DNA of 64,000 nucleotides from JARRNE01 sp963824085 (GTDB lineage Bacteria > Pseudomonadota > Gammaproteobacteria > Chromatiales > Chromatiaceae): assembly GCA_963824085.1 (NCBI GenBank), contig CAWGNT010000003.1, positions 1 through 64,000 of the forward strand, read 5' to 3'. The notes beneath the pieces were generated by a model. That model was not told the DNA's origin. It worked only from the letters and a program-made list of their open reading frames with translations, and did not search any database. Of the stretch, positions 45,865-53,738 are shown piece by piece (the stretch's first letter is position 1; every line of letters begins with the position of its first letter). The position numbers were made by a program, and so were the translations under genes.

Positions 45865-45937
45865 TGGGATGCGGTGAGCGCAGCGAACCGCATCGTTCGC
45901 GACGGGATGCGGTTCGTTGCTCACCGCATCCTACCCA
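45865..45937. repeat. REP-like long palindrome
   Basis: GTGGGATGCGGTGAGC on the left and GCTCACCGCATCCTACCCAC on the right are inverted repeats; each arm also contains a copy of the smaller unit GATGCGGTTCG/CGAACCGCATC. It lies just downstream of the AEC gene, where it may act as a transcript end or as a REP-type element. Confidence 0.8.
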
Positions 45938-46113
45938 CTTGGTAGCAGCAGCTGGGGGCAGCCCGGTTGCTAGAGATGCGCGAAAGCGCCACAGGTGAAT
46001 CATTGACGCCAACTGCGCCAACACTGCGGCCGCTTCGCGTCGGTTGGCGGTACCGATTTCTGCCGGTTCGAGGGCGGCTCACGACCCAAAGGAGACGCTC
46101 GAGATAACCATAA

Positions 46114-46152
46114 TTTGGGGAGTGTAAAAATTTCTGACAGTGCGTCGGAGCG
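46114..46152 (+). repeat. Direct repeat A (left of the peroxidase)
   Basis: TTTGGGGAGTGTAAAAATTT followed by CTGACAGTGCGTCGGAG matches 47936-47974 at about 32 of 39 positions in the same orientation. The pair bounds the diheme peroxidase gene; the right member lies 25 bases from the end of a tyrosine recombinase gene. Confidence 0.7.
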
Positions 46153-46305
46153 CCCGCATCAGCGGTTGTCCGCAGACGACCCAAAGCGGACCAAGCTGAG
46201 CGTCCCAGGTCACGAGAATCTCAAGGAGGCCCACGTTTGTGGCGGGATTTCCCCAGGTCCGTGGACCGAACCGCTTTTACCATGCATGCGGTAATACTTT
46301 TTCGG

Positions 46306-46319
46306 TTGATCCAGATCAG
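46306..46319 (+). promoter_or_regulatory. FNR/ANR-like box
   Basis: TTGAT-CCAG-ATCAG differs from the FNR/ANR consensus TTGAT-N4-ATCAA at one position. A weak -10 candidate, TAGGTC (46342-46347), lies at the spacing expected of a class II FNR promoter. Bacterial cytochrome c peroxidase genes are known targets of ANR/FNR, which supports the call. It is 185 bases before the peroxidase start. Confidence 0.6.
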
Positions 46320-46503
46320 CCCGAGAGTCGCCTTAACCTGCTAGGTCTTTTAGGAAGGTTCAGAACGAACCACGGACCGGAGCGGAAATAAGATGCATTC
46401 GCCATTCCGCCGTCGCGACCCGTCTTTGAAAGATACAAATATCAGGGTGCTCAAGTAGGAGTGGGTGGTCCACTGGGGCCCGATTCGTAAAGGGAGATCA
46501 TTT

Positions 46504-47823
46504 ATGACCCGACGAGAAGTCCTCTCAGCAATGGCGTCTTGTGTTGTTTTGGGCGCGATCCTCACTACACCGCTCAGTGCGGGAGCTGCCGATCCAGGTT
46601 CGGGACTCAGCCCGGAAGAAAGACTGGGCAAATCTATCTTCTTCGACACAAACCTCTCTATCGACAGCAACCAGGCCTGCGCTGCGTGCCATGCTCCGGA
46701 GGCAGGCTGGACCGGGCCCCTATCAGACACCAATGCCGGCGGGGCGGTGTACGAAGGCTCGATCGGGGGGCGATTTGGCAACCGCAAGCCGCCGAGTGCC
46801 GCCTACGCAACTCCAAGCCCAGTCCTAGGCTACGTCATTGAGCACAACGAGGCGCTTTTCATCGGCGGAAACTTCTGGAACGGGCGAGCCACTGGAGAAA
46901 AACTGGACAATCCCGCCGCCGACCAGGCTCAGTTTCCCTTCGTGAACCCACTGGAGCAGGCTTCGCCGGACAGTGCCTGCATCGTTTACAAGGTGTGCAC
47001 GGCGAGCTATCCCGCGAGCTTCGAGGATGTCTGGGGTGCCGGCGCTTGCGACATCGCCTGGCCCCACAACATTGCCAACGAGTGCCGCAAGGAGGGTCGC
47101 GTTGTCAAGCTGTCCGCGGAAGACTCGACCAAGGTGAAGATGGCCTACGACAACATCGCCCTCTCCATCGCTGCGTATGAGGACTCCAGCGAGGTCAACC
47201 AGTTCAGCTCCAAGTTCGATCGGACTTTCGCCGGCGAGGCCAAACTGACCCAGCAGGAGCAACGCGGCTACGCCCTTTTCCGTGGTAAGGCGCTCTGCTC
47301 CAACTGTCACATTGCGAATGGGCAGCACGCGCTTTTCACCGACTTCACATATGACAACCTGGGCGTTCCGCGCAATCCGGAAAACCCCTTCTATGGGGAG
47401 CCCGAGTTCAATCCTCTCGGCGCCGCCTGGATCGACCTGGGACTGGGCGGTTTCCTGGAGACAAGGATGGACTACCAGAAATATGCCTACGCCAACAACG
47501 GCAAACAGAAGGTGCCGACCCTGCGCAATGTAGACAAGCGCCCCTATGAGGGCTTCGTTAAGGCCTACAGCCACAACGGCTATTTCAAGAGCTTGAAGGG
47601 CATCGTGCACTTCTACAACACCCGGGACACGAAACCCAGCTGTGAGAGCCAGGGTATCTATGACGCGACGGAGACAATGGCGCTAGCCAACGACTGCTGG
47701 CCGAAGCCGGAGGTCTCGGTAAACGTCAACCATGATGAGTTGGGCGATCTCGGGCTAAGCCCTGAGGAAGAGGATGCCATCGTGGCGTTTCTGAAGACCT
47801 TGTCCGACGGATACGAACCCTAA
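46504..47823 (+). CDS. Diheme cytochrome c peroxidase family protein
   Basis: A 439-residue periplasmic protein with signal peptide (VLSAMASCVVLGAILTTPLS) and two c-type heme sites: CAACH (59-63) and CSNCH (265-269). The BCCP/MauG family reduces H2O2 to water with electrons from cytochrome c. Family landmarks: LGKSIFFDTNLSIDSNQACA, RKPPSAAYATPSP, FWNGRATGEKLDNPA, KVPTLRNVDKRPYEGFVKAY. It is longer than classical CcpA (about 320) because of insertions around 155-205 and near the C-terminus, both with cysteines; such forms may have a specialised substrate. An FNR-like box upstream suggests induction at low oxygen. It stands alone and is bounded by direct repeats A and B. Confidence 0.92.
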   Translation: MTRREVLSAMASCVVLGAILTTPLSAGAADPGSGLSPEERLGKSIFFDTNLSIDSNQACAACHAPEAGWTGPLSDTNAGGAVYEGSIGGRFGNRKPPSAAYATPSPVLGYVIEHNEALFIGGNFWNGRATGEKLDNPAADQAQFPFVNPLEQASPDSACIVYKVCTASYPASFEDVWGAGACDIAWPHNIANECRKEGRVVKLSAEDSTKVKMAYDNIALSIAAYEDSSEVNQFSSKFDRTFAGEAKLTQQEQRGYALFRGKALCSNCHIANGQHALFTDFTYDNLGVPRNPENPFYGEPEFNPLGAAWIDLGLGGFLETRMDYQKYAYANNGKQKVPTLRNVDKRPYEGFVKAYSHNGYFKSLKGIVHFYNTRDTKPSCESQGIYDATETMALANDCWPKPEVSVNVNHDELGDLGLSPEEEDAIVAFLKTLSDGYEP

Positions 47824-47853
47824 CCCCTAGCCACCTAGGTACTCTCGGGAGCG

Positions 47854-47880
47854 GAACCCCGGCACTCGCCGGGGTTCTTT
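47854..47880 (+). terminator. Terminator of the peroxidase gene
   Basis: Perfect 10-base stem GAACCCCGGC / GCCGGGGTTC (47854-47863, 47868-47877), loop ACTC, followed by TTTGTTT. Confidence 0.85.
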
Positions 47881-47935
47881 GTTTGCCGCGGAACTTCCGC
47901 TTTGGCCGTTGTGGGACCGTCGGGCCGAACGATGG

Positions 47936-47974
47936 TTTAGGGACTGTAAAAAATTCTGACACTGGGCCGGAGGA
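47936..47974 (+). repeat. Direct repeat B (right of the peroxidase)
   Basis: TTTAGGGACTGTAAAAAATT followed by CTGACACTGGGCCGGAG, partner of 46114-46152 in the same orientation, 1822 bases apart. It could be an attachment-type site for the adjacent recombinase or the end of a lost IS. Confidence 0.7.
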
Positions 47975-47998
47975 CGTTTCGCCTCCGGCCAGCGTGAG

Positions 47999-48625
47999 TC
48001 AGACCTCGATGTGTTCGGCTATCTCCAGTGCGTCATCGACTTCGACTCCAAGGTAGCGCACAGTACTTTCGAGCTTTGTGTGTCCGAGCAGGAGCTGGAC
48101 CGCTCTCAGATTCTGCGTGTGACGGTAGATAAGGGTTGCCTTCGTGCGCCGCAGGGAGTGGGTCCCGTAGTCGTATGGGTCCTTGCCAATGAGCGAAATC
48201 CATTCCTTCACGATCCGCGCATACTGGCGAGTGGAGAGGTGGCCAGACCGCTGGTGGCGGCTCGGAAACAGGAAGTCAGTCGCCGCGTGATTCCGCTTTG
48301 TAATCCACGCCTGAACAGCCGTCCGCGTCTCCTCCGTGACCTCGAAGCGGACGGGCTGGCCGGTCTTCTGCTGCAAGACCGTGGCGCGGGAGACAAGATG
48401 CGCGCCGTGGGCGACATCGCAGACTCGCAGCCGAACCAAGTCGCAGCCGCGCAGCTTGCTGTCGATGGCGAGGTTGAAGAGGGCAAGATCGCGAACCCGC
48501 CCGCCAATCTGCAGCCGGATGCGGATGCCCCAGATGTCCTTGAGCGATTTGTGGCCGATCAGCTTGCCCTTATTCCATGGGACCCCGACCGTGGAGGCCG
48601 AAGTCTCGGATGTTTCCTGGTGCAT
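47999..48625 (-). CDS. Solo tyrosine recombinase/integrase
   Basis: A 208-residue tyrosine recombinase consisting almost entirely of the catalytic domain. The catalytic set is complete: Arg59 (SKLRGCDLV), Lys87 (LQQKTGQPV), His156-Ser-Leu-Arg159 (THSLRRTKA), His182 (LLGHTKLES) and Tyr191 (TVRYLGVEV). It lacks the usual N-terminal arm- and core-binding domains, a form that occurs as a chromosomal singleton in many proteobacteria. Its 3' end faces direct repeat B. There is no excisionase or phage gene nearby. Confidence 0.9.
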   Translation of the reverse strand: MHQETSETSASTVGVPWNKGKLIGHKSLKDIWGIRIRLQIGGRVRDLALFNLAIDSKLRGCDLVRLRVCDVAHGAHLVSRATVLQQKTGQPVRFEVTEETRTAVQAWITKRNHAATDFLFPSRHQRSGHLSTRQYARIVKEWISLIGKDPYDYGTHSLRRTKATLIYRHTQNLRAVQLLLGHTKLESTVRYLGVEVDDALEIAEHIEV

Positions 48626-48944
48626 GCTCTGTCACCTCATAGATTGTGAGGAAACAGAAGTCTGCTCCGGTCTGCGAGGGACGATTGACGACTGGACGGC
48701 GCACGACTCTGCGCGGCTCAGGGGGTGTCACCATTTAGCTGACCCCTCGGCGCCGGCTCCTTCGGCTTCGGCTGCCGCCCCATAGCTGCCGCTCGTGACA
48801 AGGCACCGGGGTGACCGCAAAGGACGCACAACAGCCTCTCGCAGCCAACCCCGTGAGTGACTCTGTGTGGCGAACTGCAGTCACCTACCCGAGCGCCGCG
48901 CCGGTGACAACACTGACGGTGTGCCACCGGCGGGTTGGGAGCAC
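48626..48944. other. Intergenic region after the integrase
   Basis: 320 bases; no supported gene or repeat copy. Codon-bias frames on the minus strand (for example one ending QPKPKEPAPRGQLNGDTP) have no recognised match. Confidence 0.35.
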
Positions 48945-50072
48945 TTAATGGATAGCCAGTCCGTTGGCCGAGACCGGCGTGTTGGCGTTCGAATTCAACG
49001 ACGCGAGTCCTCCTTTGTCCTTGATCCTGAAAGCACCGATGGTGGCACTGCCGCCGTTCAGCGTGTACAGGTTGCGGCCGTCTGGGCTTATCACCATGTC
49101 CAGGGGACCGGTGTCTTTGCCGGTATTGCCAGTGACGCCGTTCGGGTCGAGCAGCATGAGCGAGCCGTCGAAACCGATGCGGTAGCCTGATATCGAGCCA
49201 CTACCGGCGTTGGTGACGTAGGCGAAGCGACCGTCATTGCTGACGATCGCCCAACAGGCCGCCGTTTCGGTGGTGCCCTCCGATGCTGTGATCAGGCTTA
49301 AGCTGCCATCCTTCCCGAGCTGGTAGGACGACACCGCACTCGCCTCGGTTGCGCCGCCGAATGCTTCGCTGACAATGACCTGATCACGCTTGCCGATCGC
49401 GAAGCCGAACGGCGTGTCACCCTCCGACGCATGGGTGACAGCCGGTCCCGCGACACCCTCAGCGTCGACCGTAAAGGTGTCGATCACGTTGGTCGCCTTC
49501 TCGGTGACAACCAGCACATCGCCGTCCGCGTTGAAGCTGATTTGCGCAGGCCCGGTGTCGTCGTCGCTGAGCGATTGGGTCGAGCCCGGAATCGTCGTCA
49601 GCGCGCCGTCTTCGCCGACGGTGAAGCCGCAAATCGAATCCTTCGTGCCGACCGCACCGCCCGCGTTGAGGACGTACAGCAGGTTGCGTGAGTAGGTCAG
49701 GCTGATCGGTCGGTCACCGCCGCAACCTTCTCGATCCACCAGCGCAAGGCCGTCTTCTTCGACAGCGAACACCGACACGTCATTGCTGCCGGCGTTGACC
49801 ACGAACAGCCAGCGGCCTGCAGGGTCGATGATGAGCCCGCTCTGGTTGCCGAGGCCACCGCCTGTACCCAAACCGCCGGTGTCGAATTCACCCGCCGGCG
49901 TCAGCTTGCCGTTCAGGTTCCGGTCGAACATCACCACCGAGTTCTCCCCGTTGGGATTGCTCATGGTGTATAGGGCGCCGACGACCTCGTCGTTTGCATG
50001 TGCCGAGAGCGGCAACTGGGAAGCGAGCAGTACGCCACCGGCGACCCAGGCGTTTACGCATTTATGTGACAT
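48945..50072 (-). CDS. Exported beta-propeller (lactonase-like) protein
   Basis: A 375-residue secreted protein of the lactonase family 7-bladed propeller fold. Signal peptide CVNAWVAGGVLLASQLPLSA, then repeated blades of the type GNQSGLIIDPAGRWLFVVNA, DVSVFAVEEDGLALV, AQISFNADGDVLVVTEKATN, CWAIVSNDGRFAYVTNAGSG and LDMVISPDGRNLYTLNGGSA. Related proteins hydrolyse 6-phosphogluconolactone in the cytosol, but the export signal argues for another, unknown role. The ATG at 50072 follows GAGGGAGACTTG and puts the signal peptide at the N-terminus; a longer in-frame start at 50198 is not used. Confidence 0.85.
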   Translation of the reverse strand: MSHKCVNAWVAGGVLLASQLPLSAHANDEVVGALYTMSNPNGENSVVMFDRNLNGKLTPAGEFDTGGLGTGGGLGNQSGLIIDPAGRWLFVVNAGSNDVSVFAVEEDGLALVDREGCGGDRPISLTYSRNLLYVLNAGGAVGTKDSICGFTVGEDGALTTIPGSTQSLSDDDTGPAQISFNADGDVLVVTEKATNVIDTFTVDAEGVAGPAVTHASEGDTPFGFAIGKRDQVIVSEAFGGATEASAVSSYQLGKDGSLSLITASEGTTETAACWAIVSNDGRFAYVTNAGSGSISGYRIGFDGSLMLLDPNGVTGNTGKDTGPLDMVISPDGRNLYTLNGGSATIGAFRIKDKGGLASLNSNANTPVSANGLAIH

Positions 50073-50770
50073 CGACAAGTCTCCCTCGATAAGCGCAGCC
50101 GTTTGCTGCAGGGAGGAGGCTAGCGAGACGTGATCGCGGGAAGGTCCCGAGCCAATAACAAATTCATCACGAACGTCAGCCGAGCCGCTGGACCACATGC
50201 GCGCGCCAGTCCGGCCTCTCCCTCACCGGTCCGAACCTTGGCCTATGGGTCTAACGCTCCGGTCCGCGCGGAGGCCGCGTCCGGTACACCTGCCGCACCT
50301 GCGGCGCGCCCAGCCTCGCCGCCGCAAGCAGCGCCGAGAGGCACAACGTCGCTACAAGCAGCCGTCCGAGAAAGCGCGCGCCATTGGCGTCGCTTTCATC
50401 GGATCAACTGGCCAGCGCGTCGTGGCCGGTGACATCCACGTGCGTCAGCGGCTCGGTGAGGAACAGCAGGACCACGGCGATCGTCGCCGCGGCGATCAGG
50501 CCCGTGACCTAGGTGCGTCCGCCGGAGGCGTCGGCCATCGCCGTGCGCGAGTCGGCCGCGCTGATGGTGAGCCCTGGAATACGGACGCGGCGATGCTCGC
50601 GGCCTCCAGGGCGGCAAACTCCCGGTCCGCGGGATCTCCACGCCCCCGTGAGCGCATCCAAGGGGGCATGGCACCGCGATCGACGGGGCGCGTACTCGAG
50701 GCGAGCGCTTCGCCTGCTACCTGAACTTTGGCCCAGGGCCCCGGTTACCAACCGCGATCGTGCGACGGGC
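50073..50770. other. Intergenic region with SulP fossil
   Basis: About 700 bases between two minus-strand genes. The upstream half (50073-50395) shows nothing; the second half contains the SulP fossil. Confidence 0.45.
50404..50670 (-). pseudogene. Fossil of a SulP-family anion transporter
   Basis: On the minus strand the frames read REFAALEAASIAASVFQG, then after a one-base shift ISAADSRTAMADASGGRT, an in-frame TAG, and VTGLIAAATIAVVLLFLTEP. This is the SulP segment with the conserved D-x-EL-x-ALG-x-AN, SDSRTA and GGRT-Q-T-G motifs, here with a frameshift and a nonsense codon (the TAG stands where Q is expected). About 90 of roughly 560 residues remain. Confidence 0.75.
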
Positions 50771-51604
50771 TCAGTGGATCTCGGGGATGATCTTGAACGG
50801 ATAGTCGGGCTCGCGATAGTCGCCCGCCTTCTGCCGCTTCGGAAGCTGCACCTTCTCGCGAGGTGCCTCCTCGTAGGGGATCCGGCTCAGCAGGTGGCTG
50901 ATAATGTTGAGACGTGCCTTTTTCTTGTCGTCGGAACGGGCTACGTACCAGGGCGCCCAGGCCGTGTCGGTGGCCGCGAACATCTCGTCGCGGGCACGCG
51001 AGTAGTCGCACCAGCGGCTGTAAGACTTGAGATCCATCGGCGAGAGCTTCCAGATTTTGCGCCCGTCGTCGATGCGCGCCTCGAGCCGCCGGGTCTGCTC
51101 CTCCGTGCTGACCTCGAGCCAGTACTTGATGAGGATGATCCCGGAATCGACCATCAGCTTCTCGAAACCCGGAATGATCTCGAGGAACCGCTTCGCCTGC
51201 TGCTCGGTGCAAAAGCCCATCACGCGCTCGACGCCGGCGCGGTTGTACCAGCTGCGGTCCCAGATCACCACTTCGCCCGCCGCCGGAAAGTGCGGTATGT
51301 AGCGCTGTCCGTACATCTGGCTCTTCTCGCGCTCGGTCGGCGCGGGCAGCGCGATGACGCGGAACACGCGCGGGCTCACCCGCTCGGTGATCGCCTTGAT
51401 GGTGCCGCCCTTGCCGGCGCCATCGCGGCCCTCGAACACGATGCAGACCTTGAGCCCCTTGTGCCGGGTCCACTCCTGCAGCTTCACGAGCTCCACATGC
51501 AGCTTGCGGAGCTCCTTTTCATAGGTCTTGGTCTTCATCTTATCCAAAGCGGGCGCTTCTCCCTTATCCGCGCCGACCTTCTTCTTGTCGCCCTTCTTGC
51601 CCAT
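50771..51604 (-). CDS. ppk2: Polyphosphate kinase 2 (second of two)
   Basis: A 277-residue PPK2 of class I type. Walker A FEGRDGAGKGGTIKAI lies at 57-72, Walker B Asp116 in VVIWDRSWYNRAGVERVMGF, lid region RKIWKLSPMDLKSYSRWCDY and WAPWYVARSDDKKKARLNII. The Lys-rich N-terminus (MGKKGDKKKVGADKGEAP) is unstructured-looking. ATG 51604 follows GGGGAGACCGG. It is only moderately similar to the 41.7 kb PPK2, so the two are probably old paralogues with different nucleotide preference rather than a recent duplication. Confidence 0.93.
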   Translation of the reverse strand: MGKKGDKKKVGADKGEAPALDKMKTKTYEKELRKLHVELVKLQEWTRHKGLKVCIVFEGRDGAGKGGTIKAITERVSPRVFRVIALPAPTEREKSQMYGQRYIPHFPAAGEVVIWDRSWYNRAGVERVMGFCTEQQAKRFLEIIPGFEKLMVDSGIILIKYWLEVSTEEQTRRLEARIDDGRKIWKLSPMDLKSYSRWCDYSRARDEMFAATDTAWAPWYVARSDDKKKARLNIISHLLSRIPYEEAPREKVQLPKRQKAGDYREPDYPFKIIPEIH

Positions 51605-52071
51605 TTTCCGGTCTCCCCTGGTTGGTGGCCGCCATGTCGGCGTTGCCGCTGACACGCCGAACGATGTGTGACTTTCTCCGCACGAACGCGGCCAATTAGT
51701 GCACCATGATGACACGGGTGAGAGCGCTCGCACGAAAATCTGAAAATGTCAGGGCGTTGCACCTGGTCGAGGAGGATAGTGGCCACAGAGGCCCCGGAGG
51801 AAACCTCCGTCATTTCGGAGCTTCTCCGAAAGTCCGGAGCTTGGCCGTCGTAGTCACCGCGGCTGGACCCTGTATACCGTTCTCATCCGAGTTTTTCGTT
51901 TTTCGGGGCCGGGTTGCACCCACCGGGGGACGGCGTGAATACATCCCTGTAGCCTTGACGGCAGCCTCCTTGCTGCCGACACCTCCAGAAGGCGCAACCC
52001 GGCCCCTACGGCGGCGAAGCGAAAAGTGACGTGAGCTGTGTATATCGCGGTCGGACGGCCCCTCGATCGAG
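51605..52071. other. Intergenic region with NPE copy and hairpins
   Basis: About 465 bases. Besides the NPE copy at 51866-52050 it holds two small hairpins, CGGAGG-AAA-CCTCCG (51795-51809) and TTTCGGAG-CTT-CTCCGAAA (51813-51831), lying upstream of ppk2 on the minus strand. Confidence 0.5.
51866..52050 (+). repeat. NPE copy 7 (subtype II)
   Basis: Outer arms GGGGCCGGGTTGC (51905-51917) and GCAACCCGGCCCC (51994-52006) are perfectly complementary; inner hairpin GGCAGC-CTCCTT-GCTGCC (51960-51977); core CGTGAATACATCCCTGTAGC. Left flank GAGTTTTTCGTTTTTCGGGG is shared with the 20.4 kb copy. Ends have inverted TGTATAC-like sequences. Confidence 0.85.
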
Positions 52072-53077
52072 TTAGAGATAGCGCTCAGCCGCGGTGACGA
52101 AGTCCTCCCGGCGGGGAAGATCCCGCGGGGCGATCGCGACAGCCAGCATGACGGCACGTGCAGCGCGGGCGTTTTGCAGCTCCTGGAGGACGATCTGACG
52201 CCCCGATGGGTCAACGGGATCGAGCCGGATGTTCATGGGGCTCAGGCAGAGGTTGACCTTTTGTGACCAGACCTGGCGCTCCGCCTCCCCTAGGCGCTCG
52301 GCGACCACCTCCAGATGGGCCTTCAGCACGCCCGCATCCGCTCCCAGCTCCTGCAGTTGTCGCGAGACGGCGTCGAGCTCCGCTTGCAGGCCGGCCTCGT
52401 CGGCTTGACCCGCGTCCGGCCGATCGAATGCTCAGCGTGCCGCGCTTCATGGCCTGGAGCTTCCGCAACAACAGGTCACGCTGGCGCGTGAGATCCGCCC
52501 GCTCCACCCGCGCCTCGGTGATCTGGGCCAGGGCCAGGGCGAGCAGGTGGTCGAAGGCACGCCGCTTGAGGAAGCGCCTGCACTCCTCCTCGCTGGTCCG
52601 GGGCTCCAGCAGGTGGTGCCCTGAGAAGCTGACCGTGACTTGGGCCACGTCGCGCCGCACCTGGTCGCCCACCAGCTCCATCCCGAGGATGTTTCGCTCC
52701 TCCCGGCGCGCCAGGAGCAGGGCGGTGACACGCTCGGTACCCTGTCCCTCGGCGCCGGACAGGTACTCCGACAGGGCCCTGTCGCGGCCGAAGACCTGCA
52801 GCATGTCCTCGGCGGAGGCGAAGAGGGCCGCGAGCCGGAAATCGTTGCGATAGTCGTCGGATCCGGCCGCCACCGGGGCGGGGATGCCGTCCACCAGGGC
52901 CACCACCTGGTCGATCGCGTGCATGACCGGCTCGCGCAGCCGCTTGCGGTAACCCGGGACCAGCCGTAGCCGGGAGTCGGTGCCGTCCACCGCCCGTTCG
53001 ATGGCCATGTCGATCAGGGTCTCCGGGTAGCGCCCAACGGACTCGCGGCCACCGAAGATGGACTGGAAGAGCTTCAC
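52072..53077 (-). pseudogene. Conserved-looking hypothetical protein, frameshifted
   Basis: From ATG 53077 (MKLFQSIFGGRESVGRYPET) the frame is protein-like for about 215 residues, helical and soluble, with Arg/Glu-rich segments (AIERAVDGTDSRLRLVPGYR, LLARREERNILGMELVGDQV, EECRRFLKRRAFDHLLALAL). One extra base near 52429 then shifts it into low-complexity Gly/Arg sequence. The natural continuation, in another frame, reads FDRPDAGQADEAGLQAELDA, then LKAHLEVVAERLGEAERQV and ends at 52072. Repaired length is about 334 residues with a coiled-coil-like C-terminal part. No family recognised. Confidence 0.68.
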
Positions 53078-53738
53078 GGCATTTCCTCCTGTAGGAGAGT
53101 TAGACGCCCCGGTCCGACGGCCAGCCCGGCCGCCGGACCGGGGGAGCGGACCTCAATCAACGTTCACGACGTGCGATCTGCCGACGGACGGACCACCCTG
53201 GACGATGTTATTGCATGCTCTACTTGGCCCTGTGACTGACGGTCCTACAACGTCAAAACCGTGTATCCGGTTGACAATCGTTCGAGTCGGTCTCGGGTGT
53301 CAGGGAGAAGGCTCTTCGCGCTTCGGTCGCCTCCATGGTGCGGCAATATTGCCGAATCAGCCCCATTGCTCGACCCGAAGACCGGTAATCCGTGAAAACT
53401 CCCTGACGTTGTTGCTCACAACCGTGACGCCCAATGCCAGAGCATGGGAGGCGATCAGGAGGTCGTTCGGTCCGAGCGCATCTCCACGTTGGCGCCGTCG
53501 AGGGTGCCGATGGTCAGCGCGGGAGACGGCTCGCATGGCGGAGGCCGATCGCCGCGGGGAGGCTGACGAAACCGGTTGTGGCGGACGTCGCTCAGCTCGT
53601 CGTTATTGACCGGTATGCCAGGCACAAGAAACACCTACGGGTGCCGCGCCGGCCTTACACCCATGGAGGTCGAAGCCGGAGCACTCACGAGGCGAGCGAA
53701 GGCTGCACCAACACCCGGAGAACGGAGACCCGAGTTTC
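53078..53738. other. Intergenic region with toxin/phosphorylase fossil
   Basis: 660 bases. The stretch 53357-53520 holds the chimeric fossil annotated separately; the rest shows no supported gene. Confidence 0.45.
53357..53520 (-). pseudogene. Chimeric fossil: phosphorylase piece fused to VapC C-terminus
   Basis: On the minus strand 53520-53479 encodes ALTIGTLDGANVEM, a motif specific to glycogen/maltodextrin phosphorylases. It runs directly, with a frame change, into ALGPNDLLIASHALALGVTV and VSNNVREFSRITGLRVEQWG (53479-53357), the C-terminal part of a VapC PIN-domain toxin that ends in a normal stop. Nothing else of either gene is present, so two unrelated remnants were joined. Confidence 0.68.

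Larger units (their letters stand above)
45753..46503. other. Intergenic region upstream of the peroxidase
   Basis: 750 bases without a gene. It holds the palindrome 45865-45937, one member of a direct-repeat pair (46114-46152), an FNR-like box (46306-46319) and AAGGGAGATC (46489-46498) as ribosome-binding site. Confidence 0.6.

Noticed and set aside
47999..48625. Prophage or integrative element anchored by the tyrosine recombinase
   Set aside because: No phage structural, replication or excision genes and no tRNA target are nearby; at most it may relate to the small peroxidase segment.
41657..51604. Treating the two ppk2 genes as a recent tandem duplication with intervening insertion
   Set aside because: Their protein sequences differ throughout outside the Walker and lid motifs, and their flanks share nothing but NPE copies.
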